DNA from: Burkholderia pseudomultivorans
GTDB lineage: Bacteria > Pseudomonadota > Gammaproteobacteria > Burkholderiales > Burkholderiaceae
Length of the DNA stretch: 61,311 nt
Direction: 5' to 3'
NCBI RefSeq assembly: GCF_902499075.1
Contig: NZ_CABVPP010000047.1
Span: 1-61,311 of the forward strand
Of the stretch, positions 52,969 to 61,117 are shown piece after piece. Position numbers and translations under genes: made by a program. The notes under the pieces were generated by a model. The model ran no database searches. It had not been told where the DNA came from and saw only the letters and a program-made list of their open reading frames with translations. Every line of letters begins with the position of its first letter. Within the stretch, counting starts at the first letter, position 1.

Positions 52969-53616
52969 TTACGCCGTCAGCGCGGCGGGCATCAGCGATT
53001 CGATGAACTTCGACGTGCGGTGCGCCTGGCGCTTGAGCGCGTAGTCGAACACCGCAGCCTGTTCCTGCAGCATCTCGGCGATGATCGTCGAGTGATCGGC
53101 CGGCGGCAGCGACAGGTACGCATCGGCCTCGCCGTACGCGTATTCGATCCGCATCCCGGACTTCTTCGCGATGTGCATCATCGTTGCGTTGCGCGACAGG
53201 CAGTGCATGTACAGCATCGTCACGTGCGTGTTGCGGCTGCGGATCGCCGCGCGCTCGAACAGCTTCGTGCCGACGCCGCGGCCGCGCGCGCTTTCGAGCA
53301 CCGACACGCCGAACTCGGCCGTGCGCTTGTCGCCTTCGGCCGGCAGGTAGGCCAGGTGGCCGACGCCGACCAGTTCGAGGGCATGGTCGAATACGCCGAA
53401 CACGGTGTCGCGGCCGAAATCGATCGTGCGGACATAGTTCTCGATCACGTGGTCGGGCACCATCTGGCCGAAGCGCAGCAGGCGGTCCTCTTCGTCGAGC
53501 GAGAGAAAGTGGGTGAGCATGCGCTCACGATCTTTGGAAGCCAGTTCCCTGACGAGAACCGGCGCACTGCCGGCCGTGCCGAGAACATCGGCCGAGCCGT
53601 CGAATTGCGTGTTCAT
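52969..53616 (-). CDS. GNAT family N-acetyltransferase
   Basis: A 215-aa GNAT acetyltransferase. The acetyl-CoA loop is recognisable in ARGRGVGTKLFERAAI (Q/RxxGxG/A pattern), with GVGHLAYLPAEGDKRTAEFGVSVLES before and TMLYMHCLSRNATMMHIAKKSGMRI after. An N-terminal 20-residue extension precedes VLVRELASKDRERML. Substrate unknown. Its start at 53616 is preceded by AT-rich DNA that probably holds the promoter. Confidence 0.88.
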   Translation of the reverse strand: MNTQFDGSADVLGTAGSAPVLVRELASKDRERMLTHFLSLDEEDRLLRFGQMVPDHVIENYVRTIDFGRDTVFGVFDHALELVGVGHLAYLPAEGDKRTAEFGVSVLESARGRGVGTKLFERAAIRSRNTHVTMLYMHCLSRNATMMHIAKKSGMRIEYAYGEADAYLSLPPADHSTIIAEMLQEQAAVFDYALKRQAHRTSKFIESLMPAALTA

Positions 53617-53838
53617 CGTGGGTTCCTCAGTAGCGGGTTGTGCAATGCAGCAGCATTTTACCCGACCGGAGGTCCTTGGATCAGGGAAAACCCGTACCTC
53701 CCACTGAGGATGAATTCTAAATCCGCTTAGTTAATGCAATATCTATTTGATTTTTAACGAATTTATAATTCATCATATGAAATTCGCGGCGGGCTGTCGC
53801 AGTGTACCCGCCGCGCAACGCTTGTTGCTGCGCGGCAA
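53617..53838. other. AT-rich intergenic region after paaR
   Basis: About 220 bases with distinctly low GC, including TTTTTAACGAATTTATAATTC at its middle. Probably the promoter of the GNAT gene and the end of the paaR transcript. No clear terminator or gene. Confidence 0.4.
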
Positions 53839-54444
53839 TCAGCCCGCGCTCGACAGCCCGCGCTCGATCATGTCGATCACCTGTTCGGCGAAGTCGCGGT
53901 AGCCGAGGCGGCCGCCCGGTTTCAGCCACGTGAAGGTCCAGTTGATCATCCCGAACACCATCATCGTGACCGACGTCTGGTTTTCCTTCGAAATGCGGTC
54001 CGGATACGCACGCGCGAGCTGGCGCGAGAATGCCGCGACGATGTCGCGCTGGCGGTCGAGCACGATTTCGCGCTGCGCGTCCTCGAGGTATTTCACGTCG
54101 TTGAGCAGCGCGACATGGCGGCTGTGCGACGTCTCGTATTCGGCGAGGAACGCGCGCACCAGCGCCGCGAACGCCTCGCGCTCGGTCAGCCCGCGCCGCT
54201 GGCTCGCGCCTTCGACCTCCGCGATGATCAGCATCAGCCGCTTCGTGTAGCGGTCGAGCAGGTCGAACAGGATCGCTTCCTTGCTCTCGTAATAGTGATA
54301 GAGGCGAGCCTTCGACGTGCCGCTCGCGGTCGCGAGATCGGACATCGACGTGCTCGGGTAGCTCGTCTGCGCGAATTTGTCGGCGGCGAGATCGAGGATC
54401 TGCTCGCGCTGGGATTCGTGGTCGGGCGCTCGGGTACGGGCCAT
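53839..54444 (-). CDS. paaR: TetR family regulator, probable PaaR
   Basis: A 201-aa TetR-type repressor with HTH at residues 12-58 (QREQILDLAADKFAQTSYPSTSMSDLATASGTSKARLYHYYESKEAILFDLL). The C-terminal part has an all-helical ligand domain. Its position directly behind the paa genes and the palindrome before paaA fit PaaR, known in B. cenocepacia to repress the phenylacetate genes and to be relieved by phenylacetyl-CoA. The gene is 16 bases after the DUF1835 gene in the same direction. The binding partnership is inferred, not proven. Confidence 0.82.
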   Translation of the reverse strand: MARTRAPDHESQREQILDLAADKFAQTSYPSTSMSDLATASGTSKARLYHYYESKEAILFDLLDRYTKRLMLIIAEVEGASQRRGLTEREAFAALVRAFLAEYETSHSRHVALLNDVKYLEDAQREIVLDRQRDIVAAFSRQLARAYPDRISKENQTSVTMMVFGMINWTFTWLKPGGRLGYRDFAEQVIDMIERGLSSAG

Positions 54445-54460
54445 GGTCGAATGCGGAAGA

Positions 54461-55276
54461 TCAGCGGTGCGCGCTTGCCGCGCGCAGCTGCGTGGTGGGG
54501 AGGGCGGCGGGCGCGTCGTCCTGCAGCTCGAGCCGGCCGGCCGCCGCGAGTTCGCGGCAGCGCCACCAGGCGATCGAGTCGCTGACGAACAGGCCGCCGC
54601 GGTCGGCGTCGGCCATGATGCTGCCGACGAGGTGGCGCGCGGGCCGCCAGCCGGCTTCCGCGCGCGCGAGGATCAGCGCGTCGAGATCGGCGTAGTGGCC
54701 GCTCTTGATCGTGTTGCTGACCCAGTAGCGCAGCTCGGCGTTCAGGTGTTTCGCTTCCTGCCATTCGAGCGCGAGGCGGCCGATGCGCAGCACCGAGATC
54801 GGCGCGGCCGCCGGCCGCTTCCGGCCCAGCTGCGCGGGCGAGAACATGCCGGTCGAGCAGGCCTGGTCGGCGCGCGAGAGCGACGCGCGCTGCGGCGCGT
54901 CGAGGTCGGCGGCGGACAGCCGCACTTCGTTCAGGCGCTGCGGCACGTTGCGCAGGTGATAGGCGACGCGGCGCAGCAGCAGCTTGTCGCCGACGCTCGG
55001 CGCATGCCACACGACCACCTGGCCGGTGTCCATCGCGAGCTGGTCGAGGCGCGCGAATTCCTGTTCGACTTCCGCCTTCCAGTCGGGAATCTGGTCGCCG
55101 AGCACGCGCTGCCAGAACGTCGCGCGCGTGTCGGACGCCTCGTCGGCGCCCTTCAGCGGCCCGACGCCGAGATCGTCGAGCAACCCGACGACGCGCTCGT
55201 CGCGTCCGGCTTGCGCGAGTGCCTCGCGCAGCGACGCGGCGGCGGTGCCGCCCTGAATCACGTGAATGGTACTCAT
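54461..55276 (-). CDS. DUF1835/DUF3658 domain protein
   Basis: A 271-aa cytosolic protein. The N-terminal DUF1835 has IHVIQGGTAAASLREALAQAGRDERVVGLLDDLGVGPL and VVVWHAPSVGDKLLLRRVAYHLRNVPQRLNEV; the C-terminal DUF3658-like half includes SGHYADLDALILARAEAGWRPARHLVGSIM. Function unknown. It lies between paaE and paaR, and a strong hairpin-terminator separates it from paaE. It is probably expressed with paaR, possibly by read-through from paaABCDE. Confidence 0.85.
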   Translation of the reverse strand: MSTIHVIQGGTAAASLREALAQAGRDERVVGLLDDLGVGPLKGADEASDTRATFWQRVLGDQIPDWKAEVEQEFARLDQLAMDTGQVVVWHAPSVGDKLLLRRVAYHLRNVPQRLNEVRLSAADLDAPQRASLSRADQACSTGMFSPAQLGRKRPAAAPISVLRIGRLALEWQEAKHLNAELRYWVSNTIKSGHYADLDALILARAEAGWRPARHLVGSIMADADRGGLFVSDSIAWWRCRELAAAGRLELQDDAPAALPTTQLRAASAHR

Positions 55277-55290
55277 CGGCCTGTCGTCAA

Positions 55291-55346
55291 CAAAAGAAAA
55301 CCGCCGGCGGACTGGACGCTGCGAGACGCGTCCAGTCGGCCGGCGG
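55291..55346 (-). terminator. Strong terminator after paaE
   Basis: 19-base arms (55301-55319 and 55328-55346) pair with one mismatch; read leftward they are followed by TTTTCTTTTG. It separates paaABCDE from DUF1835-paaR. Confidence 0.9.
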
Positions 55347-55408
55347 CCCCTAGTGTAAGCGAGATGTGTGACGACGAGAAACCGTCCGGCGCCGCGACGC
55401 GACGCCGG

Positions 55409-56497
55409 TCAACGCTCGTCGAAGCTCACGACCACCTTGTCGCTGACCGGATGGCACTGGCAGGTGAGCACGAAACCGTCCTTCACTTCCTGCTCCTCCA
55501 GCGTGTAGTTCTTTTCCATCCGGACTTCGCCTTCGACGACCTTCGCGCGGCACGTGCAGCACACGCCGCCCTTGCACGCGTAAGGCAGCGCGAGGCCCGC
55601 GCGCAGGCCCACATCGAGCAGGCTCACGCCCTCGTACGGCAGGCGCAGCTTGCGCTTCTTGCCGTCGAGCACGATTTCGAGCTCGGCAGCGGGCGTCTGC
55701 TCGGTGATCTCGACGACCGGCACGCCGGCCTGCGGCAGCGGCGAGCCGAAGCGCTCGACGTGCACCTTCGCCGGCGGCACGCCGGCCGCCTTCAGCGCGG
55801 CTTCGGCCGCGTCCATCATCGGCGCGGGGCCGCAGATGAACGCCTCGTCGATCGTGTCGGCCGGCACCAGCGTGGCGAGGAAGGCCGCGCACTTCGCCTC
55901 GTCGAGCACGCCGTTGAACAGCTCGACGTCCTGCAGGTCGTCCGACAGCACGTGATACAGGACGAAGCGGTTCATGTAGCGGTTCTTCAGGTCCTCCAGC
56001 TCCTCCGCGAACATGATCGCGTCGACGCTGCGGTTGCCGTAGATCAGCGTGAACGTGCTGCGCGGCTCGAGTTCGAGCGTCGTCTTCACGATCGCGAGCA
56101 CCGGCGTGATCCCCGAGCCGCCGGAGAACGCGACGTACTGCTTGCCGTGATCGGCGTTCAGGTGCGTGAAGAAGCGGCCGTCCGGCGTCATCACGTCGAT
56201 CGTGTGGCCCGGCTTCAGCGTGTCGAACGCGAAGTTCGAGAAGCGGCCGCCGCGCACGCGCTTGATGCCGATGCGCAGCTCGCCGTCGCGGTCGTAGTCG
56301 GTCGTGCCGACGCAGATCGAATACGAACGGCGCGTCTCCTCGCCGTCGATGTGGGTCTTCAGCGTGACGAACTGGCCCTGCGTGAAGCGGTACGCGTCGC
56401 GCAGCTCGGGCGGCACGTCGAACGAGACGGTCACGGCGTCGGCGGTCTCGGGCCGCACGTCGCGGATACGCAGCGGATGAAATTGCGGGGTCGCCAT
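55409..56497 (-). CDS. paaE: Phenylacetyl-CoA epoxidase reductase subunit PaaE
   Basis: FAD/2Fe-2S electron-transfer component feeding PaaA with electrons from NADPH. The 362-aa protein: ferredoxin-reductase domain (FAD motif RRSYSICVG, about residue 55; NAD motif FSGGSGITPVLAIV) and a C-terminal plant-type ferredoxin domain with CKGGVCCTCRAKV and LTCQCHP (four Cys). Start ATG at 56497. Five bases separate it from the paaD stop side in the operon order paaA-B-C-D-E. Confidence 0.97.
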   Translation of the reverse strand: MATPQFHPLRIRDVRPETADAVTVSFDVPPELRDAYRFTQGQFVTLKTHIDGEETRRSYSICVGTTDYDRDGELRIGIKRVRGGRFSNFAFDTLKPGHTIDVMTPDGRFFTHLNADHGKQYVAFSGGSGITPVLAIVKTTLELEPRSTFTLIYGNRSVDAIMFAEELEDLKNRYMNRFVLYHVLSDDLQDVELFNGVLDEAKCAAFLATLVPADTIDEAFICGPAPMMDAAEAALKAAGVPPAKVHVERFGSPLPQAGVPVVEITEQTPAAELEIVLDGKKRKLRLPYEGVSLLDVGLRAGLALPYACKGGVCCTCRAKVVEGEVRMEKNYTLEEQEVKDGFVLTCQCHPVSDKVVVSFDER

Positions 56498-56502
56498 ATC
56501 GG

Positions 56503-57066
56503 TCAGTAAGGTTTGAAGTAGTCGAAGGGTTCGCGGCAGTCGACGCAGCGATACAGCGCCTTGCAGGCGGTCGACGCGAATTGCGCGAGACGTTCGGTGC
56601 GCGCGGAGCCGCAGCGCGGGCAGACGGGCGCCGCGACGGGGCGCGGCACGAAGCGCACGACGTTCTCGCGCGGCGCGGCGCTGCCGCACTGGCCGACCGG
56701 CGGCGCGATGCCGTACGCGCGCAGCTTGTCGCGCGCTTCCTGCGTGATCCAGTCGGTCGTCCACGCGGGCGCGAGCACCGTCTCGATCCGGTGCGGCGGC
56801 AGTCCGGCGGCCTGCAGCGCGGCCGCGATGTCCTCGGCGATCTGCGACATCGCCGGGCAGCCCGAATAGGTCGGCGTGATCACGACTTCGAGCAGGCCGT
56901 CGTCCGCGCGGCGGACGTCGCGCAGGATCCCGAGCTCGCGGATCGATACGACCGGAATCTCGGGGTCGGGCACGGCTTCGAGCACGTCCCACGCGCGCGC
57001 GAGCAGCGCGTCGTCGCGGCGCGTGCCGGGCGCTTCGTGGGCAGGGGCGGTGGTCTGGGCGGACAT
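56503..57066 (-). CDS. paaD: PaaD, Fe-S maturation-like subunit of the phenylacetyl-CoA epoxidase
   Basis: A 187-aa protein of the MIP18/DUF59 type needed for epoxidase function: PDPEIPVVSIRELGILRDVR and TPTYSGCPAMSQIAEDI are the family blocks. The C-terminal zinc-finger-like CPRCGS...CKALYRCVDCREPFDYFKPY is typical of PaaD. The N-terminal 20 residues are a variable tail. The gap to paaC is 25 bases. Confidence 0.95.
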   Translation of the reverse strand: MSAQTTAPAHEAPGTRRDDALLARAWDVLEAVPDPEIPVVSIRELGILRDVRRADDGLLEVVITPTYSGCPAMSQIAEDIAAALQAAGLPPHRIETVLAPAWTTDWITQEARDKLRAYGIAPPVGQCGSAAPRENVVRFVPRPVAAPVCPRCGSARTERLAQFASTACKALYRCVDCREPFDYFKPY

Positions 57067-57091
57067 CGTCGGGCTCCGTGGCGTCGGCCGC

Positions 57092-57895
57092 TTACCAGCT
57101 CGCGCCGGGATGCTGGCGCGCGAGGCTCTGCATTTCCGCGAGCAGGTAGCCCATATGCTCCGAGTGCTCGCCCTGCTTGCCGGTCGTCACGTGCTGCACG
57201 GGCGCCGGCATCGACAGCGTCGCTTCGGCGAGCGCGTCGTCGACGTCCGCGCGCCACGCGGCTTCGATGTCGGCCAGCGCGGGGGCGATCTGCTGCGCGG
57301 CGACCGCGGCGTCGACGGCGTCGGTTGCGAAGCATTCGCGCGTGTATGGCATCAGGTAGTCGAGCGCGGCCTGCGCGCGGCGATGCGATTCGTCGGTGCC
57401 GTCGCCGAGGCGCACCAGCCATTCGCGTGCATGCTGCACGTGATAGCGCGTTTCCTTCACCGATTTCGCGGCGATCGCGGCGAGCTGCACGTCGGCCGAC
57501 GTTTCGAGCGCGCTCCATACGTGCAGCATCAGCGTCGCATACAGGAAATTGCGCACGATCGTCACCGCGTAGTCCTTGTCGGCGTGCGCGGTGCCGGCGA
57601 GCGGGCCGTAGTGCGGCAGCTCGGCGAGCGTGAAGTTCGCGAACTCGCGTTCGGTGCGGAAGTAAGCGTAATCGTCCTCGGTCTTCGCCGCGCTGTTGAG
57701 CTGGCGCTCGAGCTCGGCCGCGTGCGTATACAGCATGCGCGCCTGGCCGATGAGGTCGAGGCTCATGTTGGTGAGCGCGATGTCTTCCTCGAGGACTGGG
57801 CCGTGGCCGCACCATTCGGCGTTGCGCTGACCGAGGATCAGCGCGTTGTCCGCGAGGCGCAGCACGTAGGAGAGGTGTTCTGGCGTGATCGTCAT
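57092..57895 (-). CDS. paaC: PaaC, structural subunit of phenylacetyl-CoA epoxidase
   Basis: A 267-aa ferritin-like protein that pairs with PaaA but lacks a full di-iron set. Conserved are LRLADNALILGQRNAEWCGHGPVLEEDIALTNMSLDLIGQARMLYTHA and KSVKETRYHVQHAREWLVRLGDGTDESHRR. Starts ten bases after the paaB stop in the operon. Identification rests on sequence and order. Confidence 0.96.
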   Translation of the reverse strand: MTITPEHLSYVLRLADNALILGQRNAEWCGHGPVLEEDIALTNMSLDLIGQARMLYTHAAELERQLNSAAKTEDDYAYFRTEREFANFTLAELPHYGPLAGTAHADKDYAVTIVRNFLYATLMLHVWSALETSADVQLAAIAAKSVKETRYHVQHAREWLVRLGDGTDESHRRAQAALDYLMPYTRECFATDAVDAAVAAQQIAPALADIEAAWRADVDDALAEATLSMPAPVQHVTTGKQGEHSEHMGYLLAEMQSLARQHPGASW

Positions 57896-57905
57896 GGCGC
57901 GGGCG

Positions 57906-58190
57906 TTACATGTGGTTGACTTCGTCGGGCAGCGTGTAGAAGGTCGGGTGACGGTAGATCTTGTCGCCCGCCGGCTCGAACAGCTCGGCCTTCTCGTTCG
58001 GATCCGACGCGGTGATCGCCGACGACGGCACCACCCAGATGCTCACGCCTTCCTGGCGGCGCGTGTAGACGTCGCGCGCCATGCGCAGCGCCATCGTCGC
58101 GTCGGCGGCGTGCAGGCTGCCGCAGTGCTTGTGGTCGAGGCCCTGCTTGCTGCGCACGAACACTTCCCAGATCGGCCATTCCTTGTTCAT
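57906..58190 (-). CDS. paaB: PaaB, phenylacetyl-CoA epoxidase subunit
   Basis: Small 94-aa structural subunit: WPIWEVFVRSKQGLDHKHCGSLHAADATMALRMARDVYTRR and WVVPSSAITASDPNEKAELFEP are diagnostic. Start ATG at 58190 with GGAGAGAAAG before it. Its length matches PaaB in other bacteria. Confidence 0.97.
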   Translation of the reverse strand: MNKEWPIWEVFVRSKQGLDHKHCGSLHAADATMALRMARDVYTRRQEGVSIWVVPSSAITASDPNEKAELFEPAGDKIYRHPTFYTLPDEVNHM

Positions 58191-58297
58191 CTTTCTCTCC
58201 TGTCGACCGGCGCCTTGTGCGTGCAGGCGCATGCGCCGGTCCGATGCAATGCTGCGAATTCGATAAATGCCGGCGCGCGGGCGCCGGCGCGGGCCGC

Positions 58298-59296
58298 TTA
58301 CGCGGCGTGCTGTTCGGCGCGCGCGCGGCGCTTCGCTTCATGCGCGAGCGCGGCTTCGCGTACCCACGCGCCGTCCTCGTGCGCCTTCACGCGCGTGGCG
58401 AGGCGTTCCTTGTTGCACGGGCCGTCGCCGTTGACGACGCGCCAGAATTCGTCCCAGTCGATCGCGCCGTAGTCGTAGTGACCGCGTGCATCGTTCCACT
58501 TCAGGTCGGGATCGGGCAGCGTGACGCCGAGCACTTTCGCCTGCTCGACCGTCGCGTCGACGAACTTTTGCCGCAGATCGTCGTTCGAGATTCGCTTGAT
58601 GCCCCATTTCGCCGACTGGTTGCTGTGGACCGAATCCGCATCGCTCGGGCCGAACATCATCAGCACCGGCCACCACCAGCGGTTCACGGCCTGCTGCACC
58701 ATCGCGCGCTGCGCGGCGCTGCCCTTCATCATCGACAGCAGCGCGTCGAAGCCCTGGCGCTGGTGGAACGACTCTTCCTTGCATACGCGGATCATCGCGC
58801 GCGCATACGGGCCATACGTGCAGCGGCACAGCGGGATCTGGTTCATGATCGCGGCGCCGTCGACCAGCCAGCCGATCACGCCGACGTCGGCCCAGGTCGG
58901 CGTCGGATAGTTGAAGATGCTCGAATACTTGGCCTTGCCGGCATGCAGCGCGTCGATCAGCGCGTCGCGCGACACACCGAGCGTTTCGGCCGCGCTGTAC
59001 AGATAGAGGCCGTGGCCGGCCTCGTCCTGCACCTTCGCGAGCAGGATCGCCTTGCGCTTCAGGCTCGGCGCGCGCGAGATCCAGTTGCCTTCGGGCAGCA
59101 TGCCGACCACTTCCGAGTGCGCGTGCTGCGAGATCTGGCGGATCAGCGTCTTGCGGTAGGCGTCGGGCATCCAGTCCTGCGGTTCGATCTTGCCGTCCGC
59201 GGCCATGACCGCGTCGAACCGCGCCTGCTCGGGCGACTCGGCGGTGGCGTCGAGCGGCGCGACGTTGCCGGGGATGTCGAGGGATTGCGTGTACAT
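58298..59296 (-). CDS. paaA: PaaA, catalytic subunit of phenylacetyl-CoA epoxidase
   Basis: Di-iron oxygenase subunit of 332 aa forming ring-1,2-epoxyphenylacetyl-CoA. Metal-site helices include [20 protein letters not shown] and [16 protein letters not shown] (E-x-x-H motifs), and [18 protein letters not shown]. The ATG at 59296 is used; an upstream in-frame ATG at 59341 lies inside the operator/promoter and is rejected. A 107-base gap separates it from paaB. Confidence 0.97.
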   Translation of the reverse strand: MYTQSLDIPGNVAPLDATAESPEQARFDAVMAADGKIEPQDWMPDAYRKTLIRQISQHAHSEVVGMLPEGNWISRAPSLKRKAILLAKVQDEAGHGLYLYSAAETLGVSRDALIDALHAGKAKYSSIFNYPTPTWADVGVIGWLVDGAAIMNQIPLCRCTYGPYARAMIRVCKEESFHQRQGFDALLSMMKGSAAQRAMVQQAVNRWWWPVLMMFGPSDADSVHSNQSAKWGIKRISNDDLRQKFVDATVEQAKVLGVTLPDPDLKWNDARGHYDYGAIDWDEFWRVVNGDGPCNKERLATRVKAHEDGAWVREAALAHEAKRRARAEQHAA

Positions 59297-59329
59297 GGCG
59301 AGGGCTCTCGTCCGGGTGAATGTGTGCGC

Positions 59330-59358
59330 AGTATAAACCAACCGACCGGTCGGTTAAT
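59330..59358 (-). promoter_or_regulatory. paaA promoter with perfect palindromic PaaR operator
   Basis: AACCGACCGGTCGGTT at 59340-59355 is a perfect 16-base palindrome. Read leftward, TATACT (59335-59330) is a good -10 and TTAACC just before the palindrome a weak -35 (16-base spacing), so a bound TetR-type repressor would sit between them. The sequence matches the palindrome recalled for PaaR sites. Confidence 0.85.
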
Positions 59359-59508
59359 AAATTTATTGCGGATTTCCGGTCGGGTGCGGGTAAACGAGGG
59401 ACGTCGGCGAGGGACGTCGGGGCGCAATCGGCCAGCCGAATGCGGCGCGGGACGCGAAGCGGCCGCCTTCTGCGGCACAATGCCCGCTTTCCGATGAGGA
59501 TTTTGCCG

Positions 59509-60774
59509 ATGTCATTCCGAAGCAGTTTCGCCGCGGCCGTGCTGGGCGCGTCCGTGTTCCTGTCGCCGCTCGCGGCCTCGGCTGCGCCGGCCGGATGGGT
59601 GGCCGCGTGGGCGACCGCGCTGCAGCCGATTCCCGACCTCGCTTCGCCGCCGCCGCTGTATCGCGCGCCCGACGTGGCCGGGAGGACGGTGCGCCAGATC
59701 GTTTATCCGACGGTGTCCGGGCGGGCGGCGCGGATACGGGTGAGCAATGCCTATGGCCGTGCGCCGCTGGTCGTCGAGGCGGCGAGCCTCGCGCGCGCCG
59801 GCGAAGGCGCGGCGCTCGCGGACGCGGCGGCCGTGCCGGTGCGGTTCGGCGGGCGCGCGTCGGTCACGCTCGCGCCGGGCCAGGAACTGGAAAGCGATCC
59901 GGTCGCGATCGAGGTGTCGGCCGGGCGACCGTACGCGGTCAGTCTCCATCTGGGGGCGAACCAGCGGATGACTGTCTGGCACCGCGTGTCGAACCAGCTC
60001 AATTATGTGTCGACGCCGGGCGATCACGTGAACGATAGCGGCGCCGCTGCGTTCCGCACCCGGTTTACGCAGTATGCGTGGGTGAGCGAACTGGCGGTCG
60101 AGACTGGTTCCGCGCGAGCGAGCGTTGCGGCGATCGGCGATTCGATCACCGACGGGCTGCGTTCGAGCCTGGACCGGAACCGGCGCTGGCCGGACGCGCT
60201 GGCGCGCCGGCTGACGGCGGCGGGGACGGATTCGATCGGCGTCGTGAATCTCGGGATCAGCGGCAACCGGCTGCTCAGCGATTCGCCGTGCTACGGGACC
60301 TCGCTGGCATCGCGGTTCGAGCGTGATGCGCTGTCGCGCGCGGGCGTGAAGGCGGCGATCGTGCTGATCGGCATCAACGACATCAACTTTGCCGCGATGC
60401 CGCCGCATGCGGGGCTCGATTGCGACTATCCGCATACGCAGGTCACGGCGGCGTCGCTGATCGACGGCTACCGTCGCTTGATCGAAGCGGCGCACCGGCA
60501 AGGCGTGAAGGTGTTCGGCGCGACGCTGACGCCGGCCGGGCTGCCGGCGGCGCGCGAGGCGATCCGACTCGAAGTGAACCGGTGGATCCGGAGTGGCGGC
60601 GGGTTCGACGGCGTAGTCGATTTCGATGCGGTGCTGCGCGATCCGGCTCGCCCGAGCGTACTCCAGCGCCGCTACGACAGTGGCGACGGCATTCATCCGA
60701 GCGATGCGGGCTATTCGGCGATGGCCGACGCGGTTCCGGTCGAGCGACTGCAGGCGGTCGCGGTGGGCAAGTAA
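59509..60774 (+). CDS. Exported SGNH/GDSL-family hydrolase
   Basis: A 421-aa secreted esterase-type protein. Signal peptide at residues 1-25 (ending ASAA). The SGNH blocks are AAIGDSITDG (Ser in block I, about residue 209), GISGNRL (block II Gly), IGINDINF (block III Asn) and SGDGIHPSDAGYSAM (block V Asp/His). The first 200 residues form a beta-rich N-terminal domain as in extracellular GDSL lipases/esterases. The ATG at 59509 has GAGGA upstream; an in-frame ATG at 59494 is possible. Confidence 0.9.
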   Translation: MSFRSSFAAAVLGASVFLSPLAASAAPAGWVAAWATALQPIPDLASPPPLYRAPDVAGRTVRQIVYPTVSGRAARIRVSNAYGRAPLVVEAASLARAGEGAALADAAAVPVRFGGRASVTLAPGQELESDPVAIEVSAGRPYAVSLHLGANQRMTVWHRVSNQLNYVSTPGDHVNDSGAAAFRTRFTQYAWVSELAVETGSARASVAAIGDSITDGLRSSLDRNRRWPDALARRLTAAGTDSIGVVNLGISGNRLLSDSPCYGTSLASRFERDALSRAGVKAAIVLIGINDINFAAMPPHAGLDCDYPHTQVTAASLIDGYRRLIEAAHRQGVKVFGATLTPAGLPAAREAIRLEVNRWIRSGGGFDGVVDFDAVLRDPARPSVLQRRYDSGDGIHPSDAGYSAMADAVPVERLQAVAVGK

Positions 60775-60779
60775 CGGCG

Positions 60780-60793
60780 CTCTATATATAGAG
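60780..60793. repeat. AT-rich 14-base palindrome after the hydrolase gene
   Basis: CTCTATATATAGAG is perfectly symmetric and lies five bases past the stop. Purpose unknown; could be a protein site or a chance element. Confidence 0.5.
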
Positions 60794-60816
60794 TGGCGTG
60801 TTGTCTGCCCGGCAAG

Positions 60817-60850
60817 AGCCGCCGTGCGCGACAGCGCACGGCGGCTTTTT
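60817..60850 (+). terminator. Rho-independent terminator after the SGNH hydrolase
   Basis: Perfect 13-bp stem (60817-60829 with 60834-60846), loop GACA, then TTTT. Confidence 0.93.
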
Positions 60851-60871
60851 CAAAATATTTTCACAAAGCGC

Positions 60872-60900
60872 TTGCGTGTTGGGCTGCGGGTGCCTAGAAT
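60872..60900 (+). promoter_or_regulatory. Ribosomal RNA operon promoter, upstream
   Basis: TTGCGT at 60872-60877 and TAGAAT at 60895-60900 with 17 bases between, followed by a discriminator-like GC stretch. About 160 bases ahead of the second promoter, as in P1/P2 arrangements. Confidence 0.7.
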
Positions 60901-61030
60901 CACGCCTCTTTCGCGCTAACGGAAACGCGGCGCGAGAGAGGGAAGCGGAGTCGGTGGTGTGCTGCAGGTTGAGCGCGCGGCTGGCGAAGGAAGAAGAACC
61001 CCGCAGTCGCAACGATGTAGCAAAAAGTTG

Positions 61031-61059
61031 TTGACGCGCTGCGAAACACGGTTCATAAT
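61031..61059 (+). promoter_or_regulatory. Ribosomal RNA operon promoter, downstream
   Basis: TTGACG at 61031-61036 and CATAAT at 61054-61059 with exact 17-base spacing. Confidence 0.75.
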
Positions 61060-61117
61060 CTCGCTTCTCTGCTGCTGAAAACGCAGCGCTGCTACGAAGC
61101 CAAGTGCTTGGTGCAGA

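Larger units (their letters stand above)
60851..61117. other. Region with rRNA promoters and no gene
   Basis: Apart from the two promoters listed separately, this stretch has AT-rich patches and no protein gene I can support. Confidence 0.5.

Noticed and set aside
59297-59341. Longer start for PaaA at 59341
   Set aside because: That start codon falls within the operator/promoter region; the ATG at 59296 gives the standard N-terminus.
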